Shown piece after piece: positions 1 to 8,105 of a stretch of DNA of 64,000 bases. The stretch comes from Cyclobacterium roseum (GTDB lineage Bacteria > Bacteroidota > Bacteroidia > Cytophagales > Cyclobacteriaceae). Every line of letters begins with the position of its first letter. Within the stretch, counting starts at the first letter, position 1. Under the pieces are notes generated by a model. It did not search any database. It was not told the origin of the DNA and saw only the letters and a program-made list of their open reading frames with translations. The translations under genes were made by a program, and so were the position numbers. The stretch spans positions 29,589 to 93,588 of the forward strand of contig NZ_WNKF01000020.1 in assembly GCF_010119225.1 (NCBI RefSeq), in the 5' to 3' direction.

Positions 1-60
1 GAAAAATGCGAAATACGCTAAGATTGATACCTAATCCGTTTCGGAATGCGTTCTGTCAAT

Positions 61-89
61 AAAAAAGAGGGCGTTGTGCCCTTTTTTTT
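61..89 (+). terminator. Rho-independent terminator of a gene left of the window
   Basis: A GGGC/GCCC stem around a GTTGT loop is extended by an A-tract pairing with a run of eight T residues. It ends a gene outside the window. It also rules out the upstream TTG/ATG starts of the next reading frame, which would lie in the T-tract. Confidence 0.75.
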
Positions 90-148
90 ATTCTTCGATT
101 TATTTAGTATCATTGGCCTACTTTTTCCCTTATAAAAATCAACTAATT

Positions 149-2275
149 ATGAAGCTTATCCAACATGATAAAATAGAAGAAACCATCAACAACAGTGAAC
201 TTATCAGCCGTGACTTGAGCTGGCTTAAGTTCAACGAAAGGGTTTTTGATCAGATAAAGAAGGATAAACGCAATATTTTTGAGAAATTTAAATTTCTGGC
301 CATAGCCGCATCCAATCTGGATGAGTTTTTTATGATTCGGGTGGGATCTTTGTATAACTACCTGGATTACGATAAGGTACGGATTGATTACTCGGGCTTG
401 AGAGAGGATGATTTCAAAAAGAAATTAATGATTGAGTCCCAGCAGTTTCACAAACGGCTGCAGCGGCATTTTGTAAAGGAACTCCTGTTTAAAACGCAGG
501 AAGCGGGTTTTATTTTAAGCAATGTTCGTAATTTACAGGAAGAGGAGCAAAAAACCATTAAAGAGTACTTCTACAAAGCGGTATACCCCATGCTAACCCC
601 CATGGTATTTGACGGGTACCATACTTTTCCCATACTGATGAACAAGTTGCTAATTTTTGGGGTGGTGACGATTGGGCCTGGGGAGAAAAAAGACAATAAG
701 AAGCTTTCATTCGTTCAGATACCTTCCAATATTCCTCGTTTCTTCGAACTGGAAAGAGAGGACATGATGATTTATGTTCCGATAGAAGAAATGATTCGGG
801 AGCATATCGTTTCCTTGTTTAGAAATGTAACCATCGAATCCATAAACTTATTTCGAATTACACGAAATGGTGATTTTACGTTGGAGGAGAGTGAGGACAT
901 GGACAGCAATTTTTTGGAAGAAGTAAAACGAAAGCTAAACGAACGAAAGACCGGACGTGTCGTCCGTATAGAGATAGAAGAAGGTTACAGTAAGTGGATG
1001 GTCAATTTGCTTAAACAGCGATGGACGCTAAACGACGATAGTATTTTCAAAATTGAGAGAAAGAGCCTGATGGATTTTTCAGGACTATGGCAAATCATTG
1101 GTAACAAACGATTTAAAGATAAGATACCAGCTACACCCCGGCCTGTCCCGCCGCTATCCTACCCCGAAGCCGCTTCCGAGGATATTTTTCAGGTTTTGAA
1201 ACACAAAGACGTGCTGCTACACCACCCCTACAATGACATGGAACCCATCTTGGAGTTGTTGGATAAGGCGGCGGACGATCCCCATGTGATGGCCATAAAA
1301 ATGACTATTTACCGTCTTGCCAAAAACTCACGTATCGTGGGCGCATTGCTTAAAGCAGTAGAAAATGGAAAACATGTCTCTGTTCTTTTTGAGGTCAAAG
1401 CGAGATTTGATGAAGAGAATAACATTCGGGAAGCAAAGAAAATGCAAAAAGCAGGCTGCTTTGTCATATATGGGGTGAGTAATTTTAAGACGCATACCAA
1501 ATTAATGCTCATCGTCAAAAAGGAAGAAAACAGGGTGACCCGGTACGTTCACGTGGGATCTGGTAACTACAATGAAGAAACCAGCCGGATATATACAGAC
1601 ATTGGTTTGTTGACCACCAATGAAACACTAGCCAATGACGTTTCCGAATTTTTTAACGTTATCACGGGCCATTCAGCTCCGACCAACTATCAAAACCTGA
1701 TCACCTCGCCCAGAGACATGCGGAGCAAATTGATAGAATTTATCCGAATAGAGGCCGAAAATGCCAGTAAAGGCTTGCCCTCCGGTATATTTATCAAAAT
1801 CAATTCCTTGGAGGATTCTGAGTTTATTTTTGCTTTATATAAGGCTTCTCAGGCCGGTGTACCGATTAAATTGATTGTACGTGGCATTTGCTGCCTGCGA
1901 CCGGGAAGGAAGGGCTTGAGTGAAAATATTGAAGTGATCTCCATTGTGGGGGATTTTCTGGAGCACTCCCGGATTTATCATTTTCATAACAATGAAGACT
2001 ATCGGACCTACGTGGGTAGTGCCGATGCCATGGTAAGAAGCTTTGATAAGCGGCTAGAATCCCTATTCAAGGTGGAAAATGAATTTCTACAAAAACAACT
2101 GATGAATATCTTGCGGTATAATCTATGGGATAATGAAAATGCCTACGTCATGCAGGAAAATGGTCAGTACATCAGTAAGAAACCTGACGAAGGAGAGGAG
2201 CCGTTTAATATTCATCAGAAATTTTTCGAATTAATGCCGGACATGATTGAAGAAGTCCGGCTAATTGAGGGATAG
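149..2275 (+). CDS. ppk1: Polyphosphate kinase 1
   Basis: PPK1 reversibly transfers the gamma phosphate of ATP to make long-chain polyphosphate. The N-terminal domain opens with SRDLSWLKFNERV. The two phospholipase-D-like C-terminal domains contain THTKLMLI and VHVGSGNYNEETSRIYTD; His468, in VHVGSGNY, is the expected autophosphorylated histidine. At 708 residues it is the usual length for the family. The reading frame is open 25 codons further upstream, but that stretch overlaps the preceding terminator, so the ATG at 149 is preferred. It converges with an exopolyphosphatase gene 7 bp away, so synthesis and breakdown of polyphosphate are encoded side by side. Identification is secure; the start is inferred. 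Confidence 0.96.
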   Translation: MKLIQHDKIEETINNSELISRDLSWLKFNERVFDQIKKDKRNIFEKFKFLAIAASNLDEFFMIRVGSLYNYLDYDKVRIDYSGLREDDFKKKLMIESQQFHKRLQRHFVKELLFKTQEAGFILSNVRNLQEEEQKTIKEYFYKAVYPMLTPMVFDGYHTFPILMNKLLIFGVVTIGPGEKKDNKKLSFVQIPSNIPRFFELEREDMMIYVPIEEMIREHIVSLFRNVTIESINLFRITRNGDFTLEESEDMDSNFLEEVKRKLNERKTGRVVRIEIEEGYSKWMVNLLKQRWTLNDDSIFKIERKSLMDFSGLWQIIGNKRFKDKIPATPRPVPPLSYPEAASEDIFQVLKHKDVLLHHPYNDMEPILELLDKAADDPHVMAIKMTIYRLAKNSRIVGALLKAVENGKHVSVLFEVKARFDEENNIREAKKMQKAGCFVIYGVSNFKTHTKLMLIVKKEENRVTRYVHVGSGNYNEETSRIYTDIGLLTTNETLANDVSEFFNVITGHSAPTNYQNLITSPRDMRSKLIEFIRIEAENASKGLPSGIFIKINSLEDSEFIFALYKASQAGVPIKLIVRGICCLRPGRKGLSENIEVISIVGDFLEHSRIYHFHNNEDYRTYVGSADAMVRSFDKRLESLFKVENEFLQKQLMNILRYNLWDNENAYVMQENGQYISKKPDEGEEPFNIHQKFFELMPDMIEEVRLIEG

Positions 2276-2282
2276 GGGGGCA

Positions 2283-3185
2283 TTACCTGTAGGGGAAATT
2301 GGTATTTTCGGTTCCATAGTTTTTCTCAAACAGGTCCAGAAGCATACCGTCTTTCAATCCCAGGTCAGGCACCTTGATCTTTTGAATTTTGGCGGCATCC
2401 AATGCAATTAGATAGATCTTTGTTGCTGGAATAATCACGTCTGCCCGGTCCTCATTCAGGTGAAGCAGGTTTATTCTTTCTTCACTACTAAGGCTTTCCA
2501 GCAGATGCAAAACCTCTCTTATTTTTTGAATTTCCAGCAAACTTCCCCGCTTCTGAAGACGGGCCAATTCGAAAATTTTATTTATGTTTCCACCTGTTCC
2601 GATTCCGGTGACGGTTTTTTCCAGCGAAAGATGGTTGGTAATGAAGCTTCTAATTTGACGCAGAGCGGACTCGGGAAGCGCCTTATCCAAGGTTCGGACA
2701 GATCCGATTTTAAACGATTTTGAGCTGACTTTCAGGCCTTTCTTATAAACATTCAATTCTGTGCTTCCTCCTCCTACATCTATATGGAGGTATGTTTTAT
2801 GGTCGATATGATTTCCCAATGATTTATTTATCAGGGCTGCTTCGGTATTTCCATCAATAATCCTGATTTTTAGGCCCAGGTCATTTCGAACTTCTTTAAC
2901 GATTTCTTTTCCATTTTCTGATTCCCGCATGGCAGATGTGGCACAAGCCATGTAATCATCCACTCCATAGAGGTTGATCAGGATCTGAAATGCTTTCATC
3001 AGTTCTTTAAACCTGATTTTGTTTTCCTGAGAAATTTCTTTTTTCAAAAACACGTCCCTTCCCAGGCGTAGGGGAAACCGGAGGTATTCCAGTTTTTTAA
3101 AGGTATACTTCCCACGAAAATAATGGACTTGCGTCACTTGTAGGCGAACGGCGTTCGACCCAATATCTATAGCTGCTAATTTCAC
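2283..3185 (-). CDS. ppx: Ppx/GppA family exopolyphosphatase
   Basis: This is a 300-residue protein of the ASKHA-fold Ppx/GppA phosphatases, which remove terminal phosphates from polyphosphate or hydrolyse pppGpp. Visible motifs are the N-terminal phosphate loop AAIDIGSNAVRL, the second loop HIDVGGGSTEL (about residue 135) and GIGTGGNINKI (about 195). It is the short two-domain form without the C-terminal HD extension of E. coli Ppx. It faces ppk1 tail to tail with a 7-bp gap, which favours a polyphosphate role over GppA. No terminator is visible between the two. Confidence 0.9.
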   Translation of the reverse strand: MKLAAIDIGSNAVRLQVTQVHYFRGKYTFKKLEYLRFPLRLGRDVFLKKEISQENKIRFKELMKAFQILINLYGVDDYMACATSAMRESENGKEIVKEVRNDLGLKIRIIDGNTEAALINKSLGNHIDHKTYLHIDVGGGSTELNVYKKGLKVSSKSFKIGSVRTLDKALPESALRQIRSFITNHLSLEKTVTGIGTGGNINKIFELARLQKRGSLLEIQKIREVLHLLESLSSEERINLLHLNEDRADVIIPATKIYLIALDAAKIQKIKVPDLGLKDGMLLDLFEKNYGTENTNFPYR

Positions 3186-3222
3186 TTGATCATGATAATC
3201 TCCTCAGAAAAAGAACTGGTTA

Positions 3223-3272
3223 CAAAAAGGAGTTATTTGGTCGGTTGGATGATCGCCGAGCAAACAACTCCT
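3223..3272 (-). terminator. Terminator of the small membrane protein gene (minus strand)
   Basis: A strong imperfect hairpin occupies 3228-3272. Its three helices are AGGAGTT/AACTCCT, TTTG/CAAA and TCGG/CCGA, separated by single mismatches and closed by an 11-nt loop. Read leftward it is followed by TTTTTG, so it terminates transcription from the gene at 3327-3536. Confidence 0.7.
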
Positions 3273-3326
3273 GCTACATTACCTAATCAGATAATGAAGT
3301 ATAATGTTGGGTAATGAATGGGATGC

Positions 3327-3536
3327 CTATTTTTTTCTGCCTACTGCCAGCAAAACAAATCCTGCGATGACAGCGATTCCTCCAGCATAAGGGGGCCAGT
3401 TGAGTGATTCCTCACTTTCAGCATTGACTTCCAGCGGACCGGCATCAATCACCGTTTCTTCCGTGGTGTAGGAAATCCCGGTAACTAAAAACATACCGAT
3501 ACCCGCAATAATTAGAATAATTCCTAAGATTTTCAT
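3327..3536 (-). CDS. Small two-helix membrane protein of unknown function
   Basis: This 69-residue protein has an N-terminal hydrophobic helix (about residues 3-22), a polar segment rich in Glu/Asp, and a second helix (about 48-65) ending in GRKK. The order of helix, acidic outer loop, WPPYAGG and helix is a pattern I associate with short DUF3185-like proteins of Bacteroidota. No catalytic residues are visible. It has its own leftward terminator and seems to be monocistronic. The family label is tentative; that it is a membrane protein is clear. Confidence 0.75.
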   Translation of the reverse strand: MKILGIILIIAGIGMFLVTGISYTTEETVIDAGPLEVNAESEESLNWPPYAGGIAVIAGFVLLAVGRKK

Positions 3537-3617
3537 GATTTTAAAAGTTTGGTTCTATCCATTGCGCTACAAATAGCTTACCAATTTTATGTATCACCCA
3601 AAAGCTACTTTAGAAAA

Positions 3618-3893
3618 TCACATTTTTTCATATCTTCCCTTATTTAATTTCCTTTTTAATCTAAAGAAGTTTATAAATCCCAGGATTAGTAACACCAAAC
3701 TTATCAGGAAGGAAAAATACCCCAGCTCTTTCACATTTTCCAGATCGTTTACCTTAATCAGGGCGGTTCCGCTGACGATAAAATACAAGCTCGTTCGGAT
3801 ATAGGACAAAAGCGTTCGGTCATTTGCCAATTTGGTACGCTGTCTGGCCAAAAAATCCCGGACTATAAGTGTTTCTTCTGTTATTTTTTCCAT
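3618..3893 (-). CDS. DUF202 (YidH-like) membrane protein
   Basis: This 91-residue protein carries the DUF202 signature LARQRTKLANDRTLLSYIRTSLYFI near the N-terminus, followed by two further hydrophobic segments and a basic C-terminus. Members are small inner-membrane proteins; the function is not established. The reading frame extends 22 codons upstream, but that part is not DUF202-like, so the ATG at 3893 (MEKITEETL) is chosen. It is divergent from the DUF3078 gene at 3997. Confidence 0.85.
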   Translation of the reverse strand: MEKITEETLIVRDFLARQRTKLANDRTLLSYIRTSLYFIVSGTALIKVNDLENVKELGYFSFLISLVLLILGFINFFRLKRKLNKGRYEKM

Positions 3894-3937
3894 AGACTTG
3901 CGGACTAATAATGATGCAAAGCACAAATTTAAAGGTA

Positions 3938-3945
3938 TAACTTTG
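3938..3945 (+). promoter_or_regulatory. Bacteroidota -7 element (TAACTTTG)
   Basis: TAACTTTG matches the TAnnTTTG consensus exactly and lies 52 bp upstream of the DUF3078 start. No clear TTG -33 partner is seen. The match is exact; promoter activity is inferred. Confidence 0.5.
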
Positions 3946-3996
3946 AAACAATTGTACAAATTGTCACTTTAAACTTTTAAACCAAATAAATTTTCA

Positions 3997-4893
3997 ATGA
4001 AAACCTATTTACTTATTTTAGTCGCTACATTATTATCGTGCCGTTTAGTAGTCGCTCAAGTGGCAGAAGCTCCTCCGGCCGAAAAAGACACCACCTATTG
4101 GCAATCTGAATTTAGTGCCGGATTGAATTTTAATCAAGCAGGCTTTAGTAGTAACTGGAAGGCGGGAGGTGTCAATTCCGTGGCTTTTGGAAGCTTGGTT
4201 GCAGGAAAGGCATCGTATGGAAAAGAAAAATTCTCTTGGGATAATGAATTGGAATTACTGTTTGGAATCGTCCGTAATGAAGGAGAGGATACGCGAAAGT
4301 CCAATGACCGGGTCTTTCTGGATTCAAAATTAGGCTACCAAATGTCTGACAGGTGGTCGGCTTACTTTTCGGCTAATTATCTTACCCAATTTGCCGAGGG
4401 TTATACATTTAACGACGATGGTACCAAATCGTTGATTTCAAAATTTATGGCTCCGGGGTTTCTGACCTCCTCTCTGGGAATGGAATACCAACCCAATGAA
4501 ACCTTTTTTTTGCGAATAGGACCGCTTTCGCCCCGATTTACATTTGTCACGGATCAAGGAATTATCGCTAATGTGCCGTCGAATTACGGCGTACCAGCGG
4601 GGGAGACGGTTAGAATCGAATGGTTGGCCATGCAGGTTTTTGCCAGCCTGGATAAGGATTTGGCTGAAAATCTGAATCTTAAAACCCGTTACGCACTATT
4701 TGCCAATTACGAAACGCTGGCATTCGATTCCATTGACCACCGATTGGATCTGACCCTGACCGCTAAGATCACCGACATCATCAATGTCACCCTTACCGGT
4801 ATTGCCCTGTACGATTTGGATCAGGATCCCGGGGTGCAGGTTAGCCAGGCATTGGCATTGGGCATTCTCTACAAAGTGGGGGGTAAAAAATAA
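3997..4893 (+). CDS. DUF3078 outer-membrane beta-barrel protein
   Basis: This 298-residue protein begins with a Sec signal peptide (MKTYLLILVATLLSCRLVVAQ). The DUF3078 pattern follows: TTYWQSEFSAGLNFNQAGFSSNWKAGG, then alternating polar/hydrophobic strands typical of an outer-membrane barrel, ending near ALALGILYKVGGKK. The function of the family is not established. It is monocistronic, with a promoter core upstream and a strong terminator downstream. Confidence 0.88.
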   Translation: MKTYLLILVATLLSCRLVVAQVAEAPPAEKDTTYWQSEFSAGLNFNQAGFSSNWKAGGVNSVAFGSLVAGKASYGKEKFSWDNELELLFGIVRNEGEDTRKSNDRVFLDSKLGYQMSDRWSAYFSANYLTQFAEGYTFNDDGTKSLISKFMAPGFLTSSLGMEYQPNETFFLRIGPLSPRFTFVTDQGIIANVPSNYGVPAGETVRIEWLAMQVFASLDKDLAENLNLKTRYALFANYETLAFDSIDHRLDLTLTAKITDIINVTLTGIALYDLDQDPGVQVSQALALGILYKVGGKK

Positions 4894-4996
4894 ATTATTG
4901 TTTACTTTTTTTCCAGGAAATTTTGATTTCAATCAGTTATTATTAATTTTGTTTGTATTATGGTAGTTAAATAATAGTTGGTTTAGTTTTCAAAAT

Positions 4997-5028
4997 AAAA
5001 AGCAGGAGAGGTTCTCCTGCTTTTTTGT
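4997..5028 (+). terminator. Rho-independent terminator after DUF3078 gene
   Basis: The stem GCAGGAGA (5002-5009) pairs with TCTCCTGC (5013-5020) around a GGT loop, flanked by A5 and T6. The A-tract would let it work in both directions. Confidence 0.85.
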
Positions 5029-5095
5029 TTTCATAATATTTTTTCCAGTAAAGGGTTTTTTAGATAACTTGCAGGGGTTTCTTTTGAGGGATTTG

Positions 5096-6475
5096 ATGAA
5101 AAACGACCGACAGCAGCTAAACGCATTATCAGAAAAAATAGCAGGCTTCCTGACATTTATCCGCGACCGATTTGATCTTCATGAAGGCAAAGAAGATGAA
5201 ATTGAGACGATTGAATACATACGGAAAAATGTGGAATTTCGAGGGGCTAACCTTTGGATCCTTATTTTTGCGATTTTGGTGGCTTCTGTAGGTCTGAATG
5301 TCAACTCCACGGCCGTGATTATAGGGGCCATGCTGATATCACCCTTGATGGGCCCCATCATGGGGATCGGTATGGCGGCAGGTATCAATGATTTTGAATT
5401 GATAAAGAAATCCATGAAGAATCTGGGGATTGCGATTGTGATCAGTATCATGACCTCTACGCTTTATTTTTCATTTACCCCGCTAAACGATGCCCAGTCT
5501 GAACTACTTGCCAGAACAGAGCCCACCATTTGGGATGTTCTGATCGCGCTGTTTGGCGGATTGGCTGGGATTATCGCCGGCTCTAGAAAAGAAAAAAGCA
5601 ATGCCATTCCGGGAGTGGCCATCGCCACGGCCTTGATGCCGCCCTTGTGTACAGCGGGGTATGGCCTGGCTACCTGGAATATCTATTATTTTCTAGGTGC
5701 TTTCTATCTGTTTTTTATCAATTCTGTATTTATTAGCCTGTCGACCTACCTTATCGTCCGGTTTATGGGCTTTCCTAAAAAGGAGTTTATTGACAGCAAG
5801 CGGGAAAGGCGGGTACGCAATTACATTAGTATTTTTATTATGATTACCATTGTTCCCAGCATTTACCTGGCATATAATATCGTCAAAAGAACGCTCTGGG
5901 AAAAGTCGGCCAAAGAGTTTGTTCAGGCGGAATTTGATTTCCCAAGCACGCAAATTATCACCAGTAGTTTCCAGTATGAACCGGACAGTAGTGTCATTGA
6001 GCTGGCATTGGTAGGTAAGCGAATCGAGGAGGAAGAAATAGCCATGATCCAAAAAAAGACGGCAACATTTAAATTGGATAACACTTATCTGCTAGTCAAG
6101 CAAAGCGGCGATACCGGAATGGACCTCAACATGCTGCGCTCGGATGTGCTAAAAGACCTCTACGAGCGAAATGAAGCCATGATACAAGGGAAGGACCAAA
6201 AAATCGCTTTTTTAGAACGTGAGGTAGCAAAATATGCGGCCTCTACCGGTATGGTGGCTGACTTGGCGCGAGAAGCCAAAATTCATCATGAAAACCTTGT
6301 CGCCTTTTCTGTAAACCGATCGGTGATAGCTAATCTTACCGAAAACAGGCAGGACACGGTGTTAATAGCCGTTGCCACCTTCTCTAAAATTCCTGAAGAG
6401 AAAGAAACAGAACGCCTCTGGTCCTGGTTAAAAATTCGGACCAAAGCAGACTCTATATCCCTCATACTGGATTGA
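5096..6475 (+). CDS. DUF389 (TIGR00341-type) integral membrane protein
   Basis: This is a 459-residue polytopic membrane protein. The conserved core VNSTAVIIGAMLISPLMGPIMGIGMAAG and FGGLAGIIAGSRKEKSNAIPGVAIATALMPPLCTAGYGLA identifies DUF389. About six membrane helices occupy residues 60-275, and a soluble, partly coiled C-terminal domain of about 180 residues follows. Transport of an unknown solute has been suggested for the family but is not shown. An in-frame TTG at 5069 is possible; the ATG at 5096 has an upstream GAGGG and is preferred. Confidence 0.85.
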   Translation: MKNDRQQLNALSEKIAGFLTFIRDRFDLHEGKEDEIETIEYIRKNVEFRGANLWILIFAILVASVGLNVNSTAVIIGAMLISPLMGPIMGIGMAAGINDFELIKKSMKNLGIAIVISIMTSTLYFSFTPLNDAQSELLARTEPTIWDVLIALFGGLAGIIAGSRKEKSNAIPGVAIATALMPPLCTAGYGLATWNIYYFLGAFYLFFINSVFISLSTYLIVRFMGFPKKEFIDSKRERRVRNYISIFIMITIVPSIYLAYNIVKRTLWEKSAKEFVQAEFDFPSTQIITSSFQYEPDSSVIELALVGKRIEEEEIAMIQKKTATFKLDNTYLLVKQSGDTGMDLNMLRSDVLKDLYERNEAMIQGKDQKIAFLEREVAKYAASTGMVADLAREAKIHHENLVAFSVNRSVIANLTENRQDTVLIAVATFSKIPEEKETERLWSWLKIRTKADSISLILD

Positions 6476-6653
6476 TTCCCTGGGAGCAGCCGTAGGAAGT
6501 ACCCACGGGAAGGAGCTTGGGGCAAACTCCGAAGGACGGCTCCAATTGGGCCGGGTGTTTTTCCAGGTTTTCCGAATAGTACGTTTTGGTCATCGGTACG
6601 AACGAATGGGTGAAACTGGAGAAGGACCGAAGTCAAACGGTGATAAAATCAAA

Positions 6654-6682
6654 AAAGCTATGAAACAATGTCTCATAGCTTT
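6654..6682 (-). terminator. Terminator of the tRNA-like gene (minus strand)
   Basis: A 10-bp perfect inverted repeat, AAAGCTATGA (6654-6663) and TCATAGCTTT (6673-6682), encloses a 9-nt loop. Read leftward it runs into six T residues and then a TTTT-rich stretch. It lies 31 bp beyond the 3' end of the tRNA-like RNA, giving that RNA its own transcription end. Confidence 0.75.
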
Positions 6683-6713
6683 AGTCAATTAACAATAAAC
6701 CCAAAATAACCTG

Positions 6714-6837
6714 CTGTAGGAGAAGGAGTCGAACCTCCACGGGGCAGTTAGGCAAAATACGAGCTCGCTATTTGCTTTTTTCTGGATTCCCCACCCCCGA
6801 GACAGGAGGGCATGTCTGCCAATTTCATCATCCTACA
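6714..6837 (-). tRNA. Type-II tRNA-like RNA, anticodon GUC, 55-nt variable arm
   Basis: The minus strand folds as a complete cloverleaf. The acceptor stem is TGTAGGA with TCCTACA (7/7 pairs) and discriminator G. The sequence then has T8 G9 and a leucine-type D arm (ATGAAATTGGCAGACAT, 3-bp stem). The anticodon stem is CCCTC with GGGGG, and the loop CTGTCTC has U33 and anticodon GUC. The T arm is GGAGG-TTCGACT-CCTTC. The variable region is about 55 nt, closed by GGGG/CCCC with a second internal GCAAATA/TATTTTGC hairpin. GUC would read Asp codons, yet Asp tRNAs are type I. The body resembles tRNA-Leu, while G73 is serine-like, and U37 is unusual. No 3' CCA is encoded. A promoter core and a terminator flank it. 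Charging and role are unknown. Confidence 0.65.
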
Positions 6838-6872
6838 TTGTAAAAAAGACCTTTTGTCTTTGTCTTATAATT

Positions 6873-6880
6873 CAAAGGTA
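6873..6880 (-). promoter_or_regulatory. -7 element for the tRNA-like gene (TACCTTTG, minus strand)
   Basis: TACCTTTG matches TAnnTTTG exactly. It lies 36 bp upstream of the first acceptor base, which leaves room for a short 5' leader removed by RNase P. No TTG -33 partner is evident. Confidence 0.5.
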
Positions 6881-7043
6881 ATACATGGGGTTATAAATTG
6901 AAAATAATTTAATAATTATTTTAAAAAAATACATTATTGTTAAAAATTTAGCTCATAAATTTAAATATCATTAAACAGAAACGAAATAGGACGGGTCTCT
7001 TTGAGGAATTGTAAATGCTGTTTTTTCCTTAACTTAGGCTCTA

Positions 7044-7955
7044 ATGCTGAAAATGTCTATGGGAGAGCCAATAAAAACGTATGAAATGCCGAAAATCACC
7101 AATCAGCGAGCATTTCAGATTTACGAAGTTCAGGGAAAGACGATTCGGAATAGTACCTACCCTCATGAAACAGACCGACCTCACCGACATAAATACTATG
7201 AAATATGTGTCTTTATCACCGGGGCAGGGAAACATGAGATAGACTTTGAGTCTCACCCCATTCATTCCAATAGCGTGCATTTTCTTTCTCCTGGCCAAAT
7301 CCACCTGATAAGCCGTGAAAACGACTACCATGGGTATTTAATGGTGTTTTCAAGGGATTTTTACGGCTTAGAAGCCGGACAGGATGATATCCTATTTGCA
7401 TTGCCATTTTTCAATAATCCCACCCTGGTTCCAATCCTTAATCTTTCTCAGGATGATTTTGGGGAGCTCTTGCACCTGATCCGGTCGATAAGAAAAGAGT
7501 ATTTACATTGGGATGGTTTCACTTCTGAGATTCTTCGTCATTTTTTGCAAATATTTCTGATTAAATGCAAACAATATTATCTGCGGTACTTCGCCGATAA
7601 AAATAAGACATTGGATCCGCATTTTGCATTCGTCCAACAATTCAATGCGCTCGTTGAACAACAATTTCGACAGGTACATCAGGTGCAAGATTATGCCGCC
7701 ATGATGGCCCTGTCGCCCTCGGTTTTAAATAAACATGTAAAAAACATTACAGGGTTTACGGCTGGCGAAGTGATTCTCGACCGGCTAATGCTTCAGGCAA
7801 AGCGGTACCTGATTTATACCGATCTCTCCAATAAGGAAATCGCATACCAGTTGAATTATCAGGACCCATCCTATTTTAGTCGGATTTTTAAAAGGAAAAC
7901 AGGAAAATCCCCGTCGGACTTCAGAAAGTCTGAGAACGAAAAGTACCAGCTTTAA
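7044..7955 (+). CDS. AraC-family transcriptional regulator
   Basis: This 303-residue regulator has an N-terminal cupin-like sensing domain (HRHKYYEICVFITGAGKHEIDF, about residues 50-75) and a C-terminal pair of helix-turn-helix motifs over the last 100 residues. It ends with the AraC signature LSNKEIAYQLNYQDPSYFSRIFKRKTGKSPSDFRK. Starts at 7044, 7053 and 7059 are all possible. It sits just upstream of, and co-oriented with, the GH88 operon, so it is the likely activator responding to a breakdown product of an unsaturated uronide. The ligand is not predictable. Confidence 0.92.
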   Translation: MLKMSMGEPIKTYEMPKITNQRAFQIYEVQGKTIRNSTYPHETDRPHRHKYYEICVFITGAGKHEIDFESHPIHSNSVHFLSPGQIHLISRENDYHGYLMVFSRDFYGLEAGQDDILFALPFFNNPTLVPILNLSQDDFGELLHLIRSIRKEYLHWDGFTSEILRHFLQIFLIKCKQYYLRYFADKNKTLDPHFAFVQQFNALVEQQFRQVHQVQDYAAMMALSPSVLNKHVKNITGFTAGEVILDRLMLQAKRYLIYTDLSNKEIAYQLNYQDPSYFSRIFKRKTGKSPSDFRKSENEKYQL

Positions 7956-8105
7956 ATTAAAAAATGCCTTTATAATGACGATAAATAAAGATAGTTTTAA
8001 GCTTTAAAATAAAAAGTGCAAGGTTTCACGATTGAATTCCGATTAATATTTTGAATTAGACAGCTGGATGAATTTATCCCAAACAAATTTAAACCCATTA
8101 AAAAA

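Noticed and set aside
74..148. Twenty-five extra N-terminal codons of the polyphosphate kinase frame
   Set aside because: They overlap the preceding terminator and its T-tract and do not resemble PPK1; the ATG at 149 gives the normal family N-terminus.
3278..3318. CATTACC/GGTAATG inverted repeat next to the minus-strand terminator
   Set aside because: Only seven paired bases across a long loop; could easily occur by chance.
6714..6837. tmRNA or selenocysteine tRNA
   Set aside because: An intact anticodon arm with GUC and a normal 7+5 acceptor/T arrangement is present. tmRNA lacks an anticodon arm and tRNA-Sec has UCA with an 8-bp acceptor.
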